Positions 1-8,087 of a stretch of 64,000 nucleotides of DNA are shown here, in pieces. A model generated the notes under the pieces. That model worked only from the letters and a program-made list of their open reading frames with translations. It was not told the DNA's origin and did no database searches. Every line of letters starts with the position of its first letter. The first letter of the stretch is position 1. The stretch comes from JBBDXS01 sp040902195 (GTDB lineage: Bacteria; Chloroflexota; Dehalococcoidia; DSTF01; RBG-16-68-14). The DNA is taken from assembly GCA_040902195.1 (NCBI GenBank), contig JBBDXS010000002.1:62001-126000 (forward strand), written 5' to 3'. The translations under genes and the position numbers were made by a program.

Positions 1-1
1 G

Positions 2-745
2 GCCGCGCTCGTCACGGGCGGTGGCTCCGGCATCGGGCGGGGCTGCGCGCTTCGCTTCGCCGAAGAGGGCGCGGATGTCGCAGTCTCCGACCTCAACCGT
101 CCCGGCGCCGGAGAGACCGTCGCGCTGGTCGAGAAGCTCGGCCGGCGCGCGCTCGCGATCGAGGGCGACGTAACGAGCAAGGCCGACTGCGAGCGCATGG
201 TGAGCGAGACCGTCTCGGCGCTCGGCAAGCTCGACATCCTCATGGCGAACGCGGGCATCGGGCGCTTCGCACCGTTCCTCAACTTCACGGAGGAAGACTG
301 GAACGCCGTCATCGATACGAACCTGACGGGAGTCTTCTTCTCCTGCCAGGCTGCCGCGCGCCAGATGGTGCAGCAGGGGCGCGGAGGGCGGATCATCGTC
401 ACGGCATCGCTCGCGGCATACCGTCCCGGTCCCAACATGCCGCCATACTACGCTGCAAAGGCCGGCGTGAAGATGCTGGCGGAGGTCATGGCGGTCGAGT
501 TGGCGGCGCACAAGATCACCGTGAACTCGATCGGCCCCGGGCTAATCGATACACCCCTCACGTCGCCGATGATGCAGGTCATGCGCGACGCCGGCCGCAC
601 CGAGTTTTCGCCCCTCGGGCGCGTGGGCACGCCCCGGGATGTCGCGAACCTGGCGCTCTTCCTCGCGTCCGACGACGCGGACTACATCACCGGCGACTAC
701 ATCCTCGTCGATGGCGGGCTAGCATTGGGGCGTTTGCTGGGGTAG
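2..745 (+). CDS. SDR family oxidoreductase, 5' partial
   Basis: Short-chain dehydrogenase/reductase truncated by the window edge; the frame is open from base 2, leaving about 247 codons. The dinucleotide-binding motif TGGGSGIG is at residues 5-12, the NAG motif near 83-85, the catalytic Ser near 136 (VTASL) and the Tyr-Lys pair (YYAAK) near 149-153, so the active-site set is complete and only a few N-terminal residues should be missing. The end (DYILVDGG) is the normal SDR C-terminal strand. The enzyme should interconvert an alcohol and a ketone with NAD(P)H in the cytosol; the substrate cannot be read from the sequence. The next gene is convergent, with dispersed repeats between them. Confidence 0.9.
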   Translation, partial: AALVTGGGSGIGRGCALRFAEEGADVAVSDLNRPGAGETVALVEKLGRRALAIEGDVTSKADCERMVSETVSALGKLDILMANAGIGRFAPFLNFTEEDWNAVIDTNLTGVFFSCQAAARQMVQQGRGGRIIVTASLAAYRPGPNMPPYYAAKAGVKMLAEVMAVELAAHKITVNSIGPGLIDTPLTSPMMQVMRDAGRTEFSPLGRVGTPRDVANLALFLASDDADYITGDYILVDGGLALGRLLG

Positions 746-752
746 CGGAGAC

Positions 753-808
753 GTAGGCGCGGGTCTTCAGACCCGCGCATGCCGTCGTCGGGGTCTGAAT
801 ACTCCGAC
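753..808. repeat. Two adjacent intergenic palindromes (CTNNAG-core family)
   Basis: Positions 757-778 form a perfect inverted repeat with 10-base arms (GCGCGGGTCT) around a TC centre, giving the core CTTCAG. The 27 bases 753-779 recur exactly, in reverse complement, at 22644-22670. A second, imperfect palindrome lies at 787-808 (arms GTCGGAGT and ACCCCGAC when read on the minus strand, core ATTCAG). Both are preceded by GTAGG in their own orientation. They lie between convergent genes and could act as terminators, or be REP-like mobile palindromes. Confidence 0.75.
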
Positions 809-847
809 CTACAGCACGATTACGGCCCTGCGCTAGGGCCCTACGCC

Positions 848-2128
848 CTACCCCGCCTCCCCTAGCAACGCCCCTGCCTTACGCAGCGCCGCCTGCAGCT
901 CCGGCACGTCGATCTGCGCGGGCGTGGCGTTGTGGCGCAGCGACAGCGTCGCCGCGATGCCGGCCGCCTCTCCCGTCGCAAAGCAGGCGGGGATCTCCTT
1001 CGTAGCGTGGTGCGCGCGGTGGTCGACGCTGATGCAGCGCCCGGCCGCGAGCAAGTTGGACACGCGCTGCGGCAGCAGGCTGCGGTACGGGATCTGGTAC
1101 GTGCAGTCGTACTTCGTCCAATGGCCGGTGACCGCGATCGTGTCGTCGAACGCGCGATCGATGTCGTCGCGCTGCAGCACGTAGCGCCCGACGAGCCGTC
1201 GCGACTCCGTGATGCCCAGCGTCAGCGCAACATCCGTGAGATAGGCGCGCTCGAAGCCGGGGACCTGCCCTCGCAGGCGATCGACCTCCTCCATCACCAT
1301 GCGGCGGCACTCGGTCTCCGCATACGAGAGGTCGTCGGGGTCCGTCGCGTCGATGCGGCGGTCGATGCGGTCGGCGGCGCCCCAGGGGAACAGCGCTTGT
1401 CCGGGATACACGGTGCGGAAGAAGAAGCTCCCGCGCTCCTTCTGGAGCGCCTCCACGTCGTCGATGCCGGACATGCGGAACCAGAGCCAGGGATGCACCT
1501 CCTCCAGCTCGAACGGCTCGCCGGCGAGCACGAACAGGTCGCCGTCACCCGTCGTGTCGATGACCGTGTCGCAGGCGATCGCCTGCCGCCCGGCCTTCGA
1601 GGTGAAGACGACGTGCGTGATGCGGTCGCCGTCAATGACAACATCGGACGCCCAGCGGTGGTAACGAAGCCGCAACCCGGCCTCGGCGGCCCACGTGTTC
1701 GCGACGAACTTAAACTCCTCCGGATCGTAGGCGACGGAGTAGCGCACCTTGTGCGGCGCCGATCCCCAGACGAGGCCCCAGCGCCGGTACTGCTCGACCA
1801 GCTCCGGGCTCGGGTCGCCCCAGTGCTCGCGCGGCGGGTAGAAGCACGCGTCGCGCGCCTCCAGCCGCTCGACGAGCTCCTGGCACAGCCCCGCGATGAC
1901 TTGCTTGCCGTTACCGTCGTCGAGCGTCAGTAGCAGCACGATCAGCCCGCCCGTCGCGAGCCCGCCGAGGTAGCCGTAGCGCTCGACGAGCACGACGTCG
2001 GCGCCCTGGCGTCGCGCCGCGATCGCCGCCGCCAGCCCCGCGGAGCCGCCGCCCACGACGAGCACGTCGCAGCGGTCGATGACGGGCACGCGCTGCTCAG
2101 GGAGGGTTACGGCAGGGTCAGCGCTCAT
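848..2128 (-). CDS. FAD-dependent oxidoreductase (FAD_oxidored family)
   Basis: A 426-residue flavoprotein with an N-terminal Rossmann dinucleotide-binding motif, VLVVGGGSAGLAAA, at about residues 23-36, followed by the acidic strand end (VLVERYGYLGGLATGG) that holds the FAD ribose. The C-terminal half ends in NLLAAGRCISVDHRA and CFATGEAAGIAA, the second FAD contact typical of this family. The substrate is not evident. It is the last gene of a minus-strand operon: its ATG overlaps the stop of the MFS transporter gene by four bases (ATGA). A role in modifying a small molecule moved by that transporter is possible but is inference. Confidence 0.85.
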   Translation of the reverse strand: MSADPAVTLPEQRVPVIDRCDVLVVGGGSAGLAAAIAARRQGADVVLVERYGYLGGLATGGLIVLLLTLDDGNGKQVIAGLCQELVERLEARDACFYPPREHWGDPSPELVEQYRRWGLVWGSAPHKVRYSVAYDPEEFKFVANTWAAEAGLRLRYHRWASDVVIDGDRITHVVFTSKAGRQAIACDTVIDTTGDGDLFVLAGEPFELEEVHPWLWFRMSGIDDVEALQKERGSFFFRTVYPGQALFPWGAADRIDRRIDATDPDDLSYAETECRRMVMEEVDRLRGQVPGFERAYLTDVALTLGITESRRLVGRYVLQRDDIDRAFDDTIAVTGHWTKYDCTYQIPYRSLLPQRVSNLLAAGRCISVDHRAHHATKEIPACFATGEAAGIAATLSLRHNATPAQIDVPELQAALRKAGALLGEAG

Positions 2129-3351
2129 GCGGCGACACTCCGCAGCCGGAGCGCGCGCGCCGGGATGAACGCGAGCAGCACTGCCGCCGCGATCCCCGTT
2201 GCCGCACCGAGCGCGAACGGCGCCGCCGGACCGACCTGGTCCCAGAGCACCCCTGCGAGCACGCTGGCAACAACGGCGGTGAGCCCGATCGCTGTGGCGT
2301 GCAGCCCGAGGAACGCGCCGCGCCGGTCCGCCGGTACAAGGTTGGAAACGAGCGCCTTCGAGACGCCTTCCGTCATGGCGAGCGGGATGCCGTACGCGGG
2401 GAAGAGCAGCCAGACCAGCGCCGAACCGTTGTCCAGCGCGAAGCCCAGGTAGACGAGCCCAAACACGACGTAGCCTCCCACCAGCACCCAGCGCGGAGCG
2501 ATCCGGTCGGCAAGGATGCCCGCAGGAAAGGCGAGCGCCGCGTAGGCCACGTTATACAGCACGTAGACGAGGATCACCGCCTCCAGCCCGAGGCCGAGGT
2601 CCTTCGCGCGCAGCAGCAGGAAGACGTCGCTCGAGTTGCCGAACGCGAAGAGCAGGCTCACGCCGATGAGCAGCCAGTAGCCCGGCGGCGCGCCGCTCAG
2701 ATCGAGCTTCGTCCGTTCGCCCTTCTTTTCTACAACGTGGCGCTTTCGCTCGCGCGCGAGCGACACGAGCACCACACTCAGCACGGCAGGGATAACCGCC
2801 AGCGCGAAGATCGGGCGTAGGTGGTTCTCGCCAATCGCCATCACCATCGCCAGGCCGATGAGCGGGCCGAGCACGGCGCCGGCCGTGTCCATCGCGCGGT
2901 GGAAGCCGAAGGCGCGGCCGCGCTGCTCCGGCGTCGATGAGTCGGCGATCAGCGCGTCGCGCGGCGACGTACGGACCCCCTTTCCCAGACGGTCCGTAAA
3001 GCGGGCAAGCAGCGCCACCGGCCACACGAACGACAGCGCGAGCAAAAGCTTCCCGAGCGCCGCCAGGCCGTACCCGCCCGCGATGAGCGGACGTCGCTCC
3101 GGCATCTGGTCCGACACCCAGCCCGCAGGCACCTTCGAAACGTTTGCCGTGCCTTCGGCAATGCCTTCGATCACGCCGACGAGCGCGACCGGTGTGCCAA
3201 GCGTCGTAGTAAGGAAGATCGGCAGCACGGGGTAGAGCATCTCGGTCGAAATGTCCGCAGCAAAGCTAACCAGACCAAGAACGAAGACGTTGCGCGGAAT
3301 GCCCGGAATCGGGCTGTCCGAATCGATTGCGTCAGGCGGCCCGGCGGTCAC
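2125..3351 (-). CDS. MFS transporter
   Basis: A 408-residue polytopic membrane protein with about 12 hydrophobic segments and MFS loop motifs: DRLGKGVRTSPRDALIAD near residue 120 and the charged AGILADRIAPRW in the second half. The organisation resembles drug-efflux-like MFS proteins, with a DxxxRxxG-type loop between helices 2 and 3 (GWVSDQMPERRPLI). The start is GTG, overlapping the stop of the DinB gene by four bases (GTGA); its own stop overlaps the FAD oxidoreductase start by four. This implies translational coupling through the operon. The transported compound is unknown. Confidence 0.88.
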   Translation of the reverse strand: MTAGPPDAIDSDSPIPGIPRNVFVLGLVSFAADISTEMLYPVLPIFLTTTLGTPVALVGVIEGIAEGTANVSKVPAGWVSDQMPERRPLIAGGYGLAALGKLLLALSFVWPVALLARFTDRLGKGVRTSPRDALIADSSTPEQRGRAFGFHRAMDTAGAVLGPLIGLAMVMAIGENHLRPIFALAVIPAVLSVVLVSLARERKRHVVEKKGERTKLDLSGAPPGYWLLIGVSLLFAFGNSSDVFLLLRAKDLGLGLEAVILVYVLYNVAYAALAFPAGILADRIAPRWVLVGGYVVFGLVYLGFALDNGSALVWLLFPAYGIPLAMTEGVSKALVSNLVPADRRGAFLGLHATAIGLTAVVASVLAGVLWDQVGPAAPFALGAATGIAAAVLLAFIPARALRLRSVAA

Positions 3352-3914
3352 GCGTCCCGCCGCTGCTCGCGCGCGGCACGCGCGAAGGCTTCGTCGCCGA
3401 ACGGCTGCTCCGCCTCGCCCGCAATGGCGCGCCGCGCGTCCTCCATGTGCCAGCGGTCGTGATAGACCCAGCCGCGCAAGTACAGATGCAGAGGTATGTC
3501 GCGCGGCGCTCGCTTCGCGTCGCCGCCGAAGTGGATTGTGCTATCGAGCTGCTCGTCGGTAAAATCGGCGAGCGCGGCGTTCAGCTCCGCGCGGTTGCTC
3601 TCGAGCTCCGCGAGTACGTCATCGATGCTGTTGTTTCGTCGCGCGAGGATGCGCTCCTCGTTCCACTCGTCGATACTGAAACCGCGCGTGAAGCTGTGCT
3701 TCTGCGCCGGATCCTGCACAGAGCGAAACCAACCGGTGAGGAGCGGGTCGATCGAGGCGAGATGAGCGACGTAGTCGCGCGCCTGCCAGATGCCTTCAGG
3801 CGACGTACGCGACCACTGCTCGTCGGGAACGCTACGCACCCAGTCGGCGAAGCGGGCGCGCTCCTCAGCAGCCTTGTCGATGGTCTCCTGCGCTCTCGGA
3901 ACAGCCACCGTCAT
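3348..3914 (-). CDS. DinB / mycothiol-maleylpyruvate-isomerase-like protein
   Basis: A 188-residue helical protein with the DinB-superfamily pattern: an N-terminal helix with a metal-ligand His (YVAHLASID, about residue 50) and a C-terminal helix with HDRWHMEDARRA, whose histidines complete the site. The family includes thiol-dependent S-transferases and proteins of unknown function. A longer reading frame runs upstream to 4052, but the ATG at 3914 overlaps the methyltransferase stop by four bases (ATGA), which fits the other junctions of this operon, so that start was chosen. The reaction is not known; a detoxification role beside an MFS transporter is inference. Confidence 0.8.
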   Translation of the reverse strand: MTVAVPRAQETIDKAAEERARFADWVRSVPDEQWSRTSPEGIWQARDYVAHLASIDPLLTGWFRSVQDPAQKHSFTRGFSIDEWNEERILARRNNSIDDVLAELESNRAELNAALADFTDEQLDSTIHFGGDAKRAPRDIPLHLYLRGWVYHDRWHMEDARRAIAGEAEQPFGDEAFARAAREQRRDA

Positions 3915-4531
3915 CTCCTCGCCACGCCGTAGATGCCTGGCCACCCGGGCGCGAGCGAGAACGTCTCGCTCCACTCGATGGTGAAACCGGCGTCCCTTAT
4001 CGCCTGTAGCGTGCGGCGGTTCGGATGACAGCCCGCGCTGAATAGGCCCCACACAGGGCGAATCACATCCTGCGTGGTACCCCAGAAGCGGCTCGAATCG
4101 TTGCGGACGTGTTCGATGAAGCAGAGCGCGCCTCCGGGGCGCAGAACACGCCTCGCTTCGGCGAGCGCGGCGGCCTGGTCGCTAACGGTGCAGAGCACGA
4201 GTGTGCTAACGACGTTGTCAAACGACACGTCCTCGAAGGGTAGCTTCTCCGCAGAGGCTTGCCGGAGCTCGATAGTAGACGTGCCCAGCTCTTCCGCCCG
4301 CCGCTGCGCGCGCTGAAGCATGAACGGATCGGGCTCAATCGCGACGACTCGCGCCTCCGGACTGTAGTACTGGAAGCTCGCGCCGGTTCCCGCACCGACT
4401 TCCAGGATGCGGCCGCGGATGTCGCCGAGCAGCCGCCGGCGGATCGGGCCGATCAGCCGGCGTTCCGACCTCCCCACCATGCGGTCGTAGAGCGCGGCGA
4501 ACCAGCGATGGCCTTGCTGAGCTTGGCTCAA
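3911..4531 (-). CDS. Class I SAM-dependent methyltransferase
   Basis: A 206-residue protein with the Rossmann-like methyltransferase fold. Motif I is ILEVGAGTGASFQYY (about residues 39-53), the acidic SAM-ribose residue follows in VVAIEPDPFM, and later motifs are LPFEDVSFDNVVSTLVLC and EARRVLRPGGALCFIEH, closest to UbiE/COQ5-type enzymes. It is the first gene of a four-gene minus-strand operon (methyltransferase, DinB, MFS, FAD oxidoreductase) joined by four-base overlaps. The methyl acceptor cannot be predicted. Confidence in the fold is high and in the substrate nil. Confidence 0.9.
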   Translation of the reverse strand: MSQAQQGHRWFAALYDRMVGRSERRLIGPIRRRLLGDIRGRILEVGAGTGASFQYYSPEARVVAIEPDPFMLQRAQRRAEELGTSTIELRQASAEKLPFEDVSFDNVVSTLVLCTVSDQAAALAEARRVLRPGGALCFIEHVRNDSSRFWGTTQDVIRPVWGLFSAGCHPNRRTLQAIRDAGFTIEWSETFSLAPGWPGIYGVARR

Positions 4532-4630
4532 GACTAGGGTTCCCCCCTACGCGGTACAGCCAGAGTGTAGCGTTCAGTGCCGATACTATCATAGGCGGCC
4601 AGAGGCGGCCGCTTATGCGTTGAGGCAACC

Positions 4631-5464
4631 GTGACAAACGACGAGTACCGGCCAACCGGCATCCACCAGCCGCCGAACGTGCGCCCCGCGCACAACGGCG
4701 GCATCACGAACGTCGTGCGCCAGATGCGCGCGGAGCGCGCGCGCCTGGCGCTGATGCGCGTGTCGTTCGCCTTGCTCTTCGTCACATGCGGGTTCGCGCT
4801 CGTGTGGGTCATGCCCTGGTTCGGCGTCGGCCTCACGTTCGAGAACTACAGCGGAGCCGCGGCGGGCGCCGTGATCCTGTGCGCTATGTCCGGTCTGGGC
4901 GCGCTGACGTTCCTCCTGGTCTGGGGACCGACCTTCCGCAATGAGCCGCTGCCGGAGTTTCTCCGCGTGCTGTTCGGCAGCCGCCAGCTCATTCGCGGAC
5001 GGCACCAGTTCTACAGCCGCCTGGCGGCGGAGTGTAAGCGCGCGCGCAAGGACCGGCGCTACATCTTCTCCGTGATCATGGTGCAGCGCGCGCCGGGGTT
5101 CGACCAGCACGACTGGCTTGAGCCGGCCCAAGAGCAAGACGTGGCTGCGATGATCCTGCGCGGCATCGTGCGCGGCGACGACGTGGTCGCGACGTCGCCC
5201 AGCGCGCTCTGGGTGCTGATCCCGGGCGCAGCTGAGGAAGCGCGCGAACGTGTCGCGGCGCGCCTCGCGCAGTCGCTGCTGGAGTTCGACGAGCCGCTCG
5301 GATTCACGGGCGCCCGCGCCATGGGTGGCGCGACGTTCGGAGACGACGGCGACAGCCCGGAGCTGCTGCTCTTCGCCATGAAGCAGCGCTTGCGCCCGCT
5401 GGGCGACTTCGAAGAGAAGTACGTACCCCCGGCCCCGGCCCCGGTCGCCGCCTCCCGGATCTAG
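4631..5464 (+). CDS. Membrane protein with degenerate GGDEF-like domain
   Basis: A 277-residue protein starting at GTG. Two hydrophobic segments lie near residues 42-63 and 76-98, followed by a cytosolic domain of about 160 residues. That domain has the spacing of a GGDEF diguanylate cyclase: a start-helix RHQFYSRLAAECKRARKD, then ILRGIVRGDDVVATSPSALWVLIPG where an active cyclase has RxxDxxARxGGDEFxxLLP, then GFTGARAMGGATF. The GGDEF signature is absent (SPSAL instead), so cyclase activity is not expected. It may be a pseudo-enzyme sensing or scaffolding protein. It is single, with no operon partner. The domain assignment rests on pattern comparison by eye. Confidence 0.75.
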   Translation: MTNDEYRPTGIHQPPNVRPAHNGGITNVVRQMRAERARLALMRVSFALLFVTCGFALVWVMPWFGVGLTFENYSGAAAGAVILCAMSGLGALTFLLVWGPTFRNEPLPEFLRVLFGSRQLIRGRHQFYSRLAAECKRARKDRRYIFSVIMVQRAPGFDQHDWLEPAQEQDVAAMILRGIVRGDDVVATSPSALWVLIPGAAEEARERVAARLAQSLLEFDEPLGFTGARAMGGATFGDDGDSPELLLFAMKQRLRPLGDFEEKYVPPAPAPVAASRI

Positions 5465-5484
5465 CTGCTACGTCGCTATCTTCT

Positions 5485-5551
5485 TGTCATCCTGAGGGGA
5501 GCGGGGTAGAGAGCGCACAGGGGCGGGGAGCCCGAAGGACCTAACGTTCCT
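5485..5551 (+). repeat. Dispersed intergenic repeat, inverted copy at 54930-54994
   Basis: About 66 bases starting TGTCATCCTGAGGGG and running through GGGGCGGGGAGCCCGAAGGA. The reverse complement of 54930-54994 matches with only a few differences and a 2-base length change near the middle. Both copies are intergenic and next to a gene end or start. Nothing in it looks coding. Confidence 0.85.
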
Positions 5552-5586
5552 GGCGTCAGCGTTGGAACCTTGCTCCGTTCCTGTCC

Positions 5587-6354
5587 TTACGCCAGACCCA
5601 ACAGCGAATACCCGCCGTCGATCAGCACCACATGCCCAACAATCATCGACGCCTGGTCGCTGCAGAGGAACGCGACCGCGTTCGCCACGTCATCGACGTG
5701 GACGAAGCGCCCCGCAGGCACGAGACGCACGTACTGCTCCAACGCCTCCTTCGGCAGCATCCGTACGCCGTCCGTGCCTTCGACCAACCCCGCCGAGACG
5801 CCGTTCACGCGAATGCCGCGCGGCGCCAGCTCGACCGCGAGGTACGTCGTGAGCGTGGCCAGCGCCCCCTTCGAGACGCCGACGGGCGCGTAGCGCGGCA
5901 GGTAGCGTTGCGAGCCGGGACTGAGCAGCATCACGATCGCGCCGCCGTCCGGCATCAGACGCGACGCCTCCTGCGCGCAGAACCACGGCCCGAAGAGGTT
6001 CACGTCTAGCGTGTGCTTGAGGTGCTTCGGCAGCGAGTCGAGTGCGCCGCGGGGCCGCTCGAGGCCGCGCGCGGCGCTGTTCACAAGCAGGTCGACGCGG
6101 CCGAACTCTTCCTTCACCTTCGCGAACATCGCAACGATCGCGTCGCGGTCGCCCATGTCGGCCTGCATCGCCACAGCGCGGACGCCGAGCGCCTCGGCGT
6201 CACGCGCGGCGGCTTCGGCGTCCGCGGCGCTGCGCGAGTAGTTCACGATGACGTCCGCACCGAGACTCGCCAGCTTGAGCAGGCAGGCGCGGCCGATGCC
6301 GCGGCTGCCGCCCGTCACGAGCGCAACCTTGCCCTTGAACGCCTGCTCAGCCAT
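5587..6354 (-). CDS. fabL: Enoyl-ACP reductase, FabL type (SDR)
   Basis: A 255-residue SDR with the cofactor motif TGGSRGIG at about residues 13-20 and VNSAA at about 89-93. The normal YxxxK active site is missing: the position before VSK is V, and the nearest Tyr is in RYAPVGVSKGAL, giving Y-x6-K. That spacing, plus a SPGSQRYLPRY segment and a VPAGR..DxxxxVxFLxS tail, is the signature recalled for FabL of Bacillus subtilis rather than an ordinary ketoreductase. FabL reduces trans-2-enoyl-ACP with NADPH, the last step of each fatty-acid elongation round. The start is ATG 6354, leaving out 16 upstream in-frame codons. fabF is 9 kb away. The alternative is a related SDR of unknown substrate. 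Confidence 0.78.
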   Translation of the reverse strand: MAEQAFKGKVALVTGGSRGIGRACLLKLASLGADVIVNYSRSAADAEAAARDAEALGVRAVAMQADMGDRDAIVAMFAKVKEEFGRVDLLVNSAARGLERPRGALDSLPKHLKHTLDVNLFGPWFCAQEASRLMPDGGAIVMLLSPGSQRYLPRYAPVGVSKGALATLTTYLAVELAPRGIRVNGVSAGLVEGTDGVRMLPKEALEQYVRLVPAGRFVHVDDVANAVAFLCSDQASMIVGHVVLIDGGYSLLGLA

Positions 6355-6393
6355 CGGGCGCAGTATGCGGAGCGAGCCGCAGCCGCGCAAGTA

Positions 6394-6417
6394 GGGACGC
6401 ACCCGTGGGTGCGCCCC
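6394..6417. repeat. Intergenic palindrome
   Basis: Eleven-base arms (GGGACGCACCC and GGGTGCGCCCC, one mismatch) around a GT centre, between the fabL start and the convergent end of the YCII gene. It is similar in length and flanks (preceded by GTA) to the palindromes at 51622 and 53834. Confidence 0.65.
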
Positions 6418-6424
6418 TCGTCTT

Positions 6425-6775
6425 CTATCCCTCCAGGACCGGCCGCAGCTCGATCGTGATCGGCAGGCCGGGCCACGTCTTGATCATCTCGACTGCGGCC
6501 TCGATGTTCGGCGCCTCGACGAGACCGAAGCCGCCGATCGCCTCCTTCGTCTCCGCAAACGGCCCGTCCGTCACCGACGACTTGCCGTTGTCGACCCGGA
6601 CGGTCTTCGCCGTCCTGGTCGGCTGGAGCCTGTTACCCCGGTCCGGCACCACCAGGCCCTTCGCTTCCAGCTCGCCCCACCACTGACCTATTTTGGCGTA
6701 GCTGGCGTTTCGCTGCTCCTCAGGGAGCGCATCTCGCGCCTTCTCGTCATCGCAGATGAACATGATGAATTGCAC
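6425..6775 (-). CDS. YCII-related (DGPF) domain protein
   Basis: A 116-residue protein starting MQFIMFICDDEKA and containing VTDGPFAETKEAIGGFGLVEAPNIEAAVEMIKTWPG, the conserved core of the YCII/DGPF family: the DGPF turn, the E-(T/A)-KE-x-(I/L)-x-G-F strand and an alpha-beta ferredoxin-like fold. In many bacteria members sit beside ECF sigma factors. None is present here; the neighbours are fabL and an SDR. The function is unknown. The predicted start ATG follows an AGGAGGAAG Shine-Dalgarno sequence read on the minus strand. Confidence 0.87.
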   Translation of the reverse strand: MQFIMFICDDEKARDALPEEQRNASYAKIGQWWGELEAKGLVVPDRGNRLQPTRTAKTVRVDNGKSSVTDGPFAETKEAIGGFGLVEAPNIEAAVEMIKTWPGLPITIELRPVLEG

Positions 6776-6880
6776 AGTCTTCCTCCTTAGCTAGCTCTCT
6801 TGCCTCTTCGTCTATACGACGGACGGGCGTCGGGCAAATCGACAGCCTCCGGGCGTGCCTTCATGATACGCTGGCGGTCG

Positions 6881-7624
6881 ATGGAGCTAGCAGGACGGGT
6901 CGCGCTGGTCACGGGCGCCTCCGGGCGCGGCATCGGCCGTAGTATCGCGCTCACGCTCGCGCGCGAAGGCGCCGAGATCGTCGTGAACTTCAAGGAGCGC
7001 CGCGAGCGCGCCGACGAAGTCGCGCGCGCCATCGAATCGATGGGCCGCCGTGCGCTCGTACAGCAGGCGGACGTCGCGGACCCCGACGCCGTGCTCGCGC
7101 TGGTGCGCGCGGCGGAGTCGCAGCTCGGGCATGTCGACATCGCCGTCTGCAGCGCGGGCGCGTCGTGGGAGCCGCGCGACATCACGGAGATCGAGCCCGC
7201 GCACTGGCGCTCCGTCATGGCAGAGGAGATCGATGCCGCGTACGGCCTGCTGCGCGCCGTCCTACCGGGCATGCGCGAGCGCGGCTGGGGGCGCATCGTG
7301 CTCGTCGGCGGTCTCGGCGCCGACGACTGGCGTTTCGGCCCGCCCGACGCGCCGCTGGACTATCCGCTCGGCAAGGCGGCGCGACACTGGCTCGCGCGCA
7401 CGATCGGCCCCCGCGAGTTGCAGCACGGCATCACGATCAACGCCATCGCGCCCGGACCGATCGCCTACGTCGAGCTGGACGAGGCGCTCCGGCTCGCGCA
7501 GGGCGGCGTCGCAGACGGCGTCACGCCGCAGGACGCCGCCGAGGCCGTCGCGTTCCTCTGCTCGGAGCGCGCGCGGCAGATCAGCGGCGCAGTGGTCCCC
7601 ATCGTGGGGCGCAAGGAGGTCTAG
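6881..7624 (+). CDS. SDR family oxidoreductase
   Basis: A 247-residue short-chain dehydrogenase with TGASGRGIGRS at about residues 11-21 (one residue longer than the usual TGxxxGIG, as in some enoyl-reductase-like SDRs), CSAGAS near 91, and the Tyr-Lys pair in YPLGKAARHW near 160. The C-terminus (ISGAVVPIVGRKEV) lacks the usual DGG. The start at ATG 6881 has no Shine-Dalgarno; a TACGCT hexamer ends 8 bases upstream, which suggests a leaderless transcript. The NUDIX gene begins one base after the stop. Its last quarter (7504-7567) is duplicated at 8114-8177. The substrate is unknown. Confidence 0.88.
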   Translation: MELAGRVALVTGASGRGIGRSIALTLAREGAEIVVNFKERRERADEVARAIESMGRRALVQQADVADPDAVLALVRAAESQLGHVDIAVCSAGASWEPRDITEIEPAHWRSVMAEEIDAAYGLLRAVLPGMRERGWGRIVLVGGLGADDWRFGPPDAPLDYPLGKAARHWLARTIGPRELQHGITINAIAPGPIAYVELDEALRLAQGGVADGVTPQDAAEAVAFLCSERARQISGAVVPIVGRKEV

Positions 7625-7625
7625 C

Positions 7626-8087
7626 GTGTCCATGGAGGGCCCGCTGTTCCATGTCGTCGTCGACGCCATCGTGCGGCGTGGGACCGATATCCTGATCCTC
7701 AAGCGCGCCGTCGGATCGATGACCGGAGCCTGGTTCCTCCCGGGAGGCGATCTGGAGCACGGGGAGAGCCCAGAGGAGGGCGTCCGGCGCGAGATCCGGG
7801 AGGAGACGCAGCTTGAGGTCGACGACCTGCGGCTCTTCCGCGTTTGGCACTACCTGGCGGAGCAAGACGCCCCCGCCGTCGCCATCTCGTTCACCTGCAG
7901 CGTGCCGCCGGGCATGGAGCCTCGCATCAACGAAGAGCACGCCGCCGCGCGCTGGGTGACGCCTCGCTACTACCGCGACCGCTACTTCACCGACGACGTC
8001 CTGCGCGCGCTCGAGGGCCACCCCGCGCTCCAGCTCGTCACCGGCGTCCGCGACCTCGTGGACGCGTACCTGGCTTCCTCTACCTAA
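7626..8087 (+). CDS. NUDIX hydrolase
   Basis: A 153-residue protein whose NUDIX box reads GDLEHGESPEEGVRREIREE, with the final Gly of the canonical box replaced by Gln. The GX5EX7REUXEE pattern that binds Mg2+ and cleaves nucleoside diphosphates linked to another moiety is intact. A GTG at 7626 and an ATG at 7632 are both usable; the GTG is one base after the SDR stop and was preferred. The C-terminal part (RINEEHAAARWVTPRYY) is typical of general NUDIX pyrophosphatases of the MutT type. The substrate is unknown. The stop codon lies inside a copy of the cofE 3' end (see 8082-8433). Confidence 0.9.
   Translation: MSMEGPLFHVVVDAIVRRGTDILILKRAVGSMTGAWFLPGGDLEHGESPEEGVRREIREETQLEVDDLRLFRVWHYLAEQDAPAVAISFTCSVPPGMEPRINEEHAAARWVTPRYYRDRYFTDDVLRALEGHPALQLVTGVRDLVDAYLASST

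Noticed and set aside
932..1933. A 333-codon open frame on the plus strand opposite the FAD oxidoreductase
   Set aside because: It is the low-stop antisense frame expected in GC-rich DNA; the translation is Arg/Ala-rich with no domain, while the minus strand encodes a recognisable flavoenzyme.
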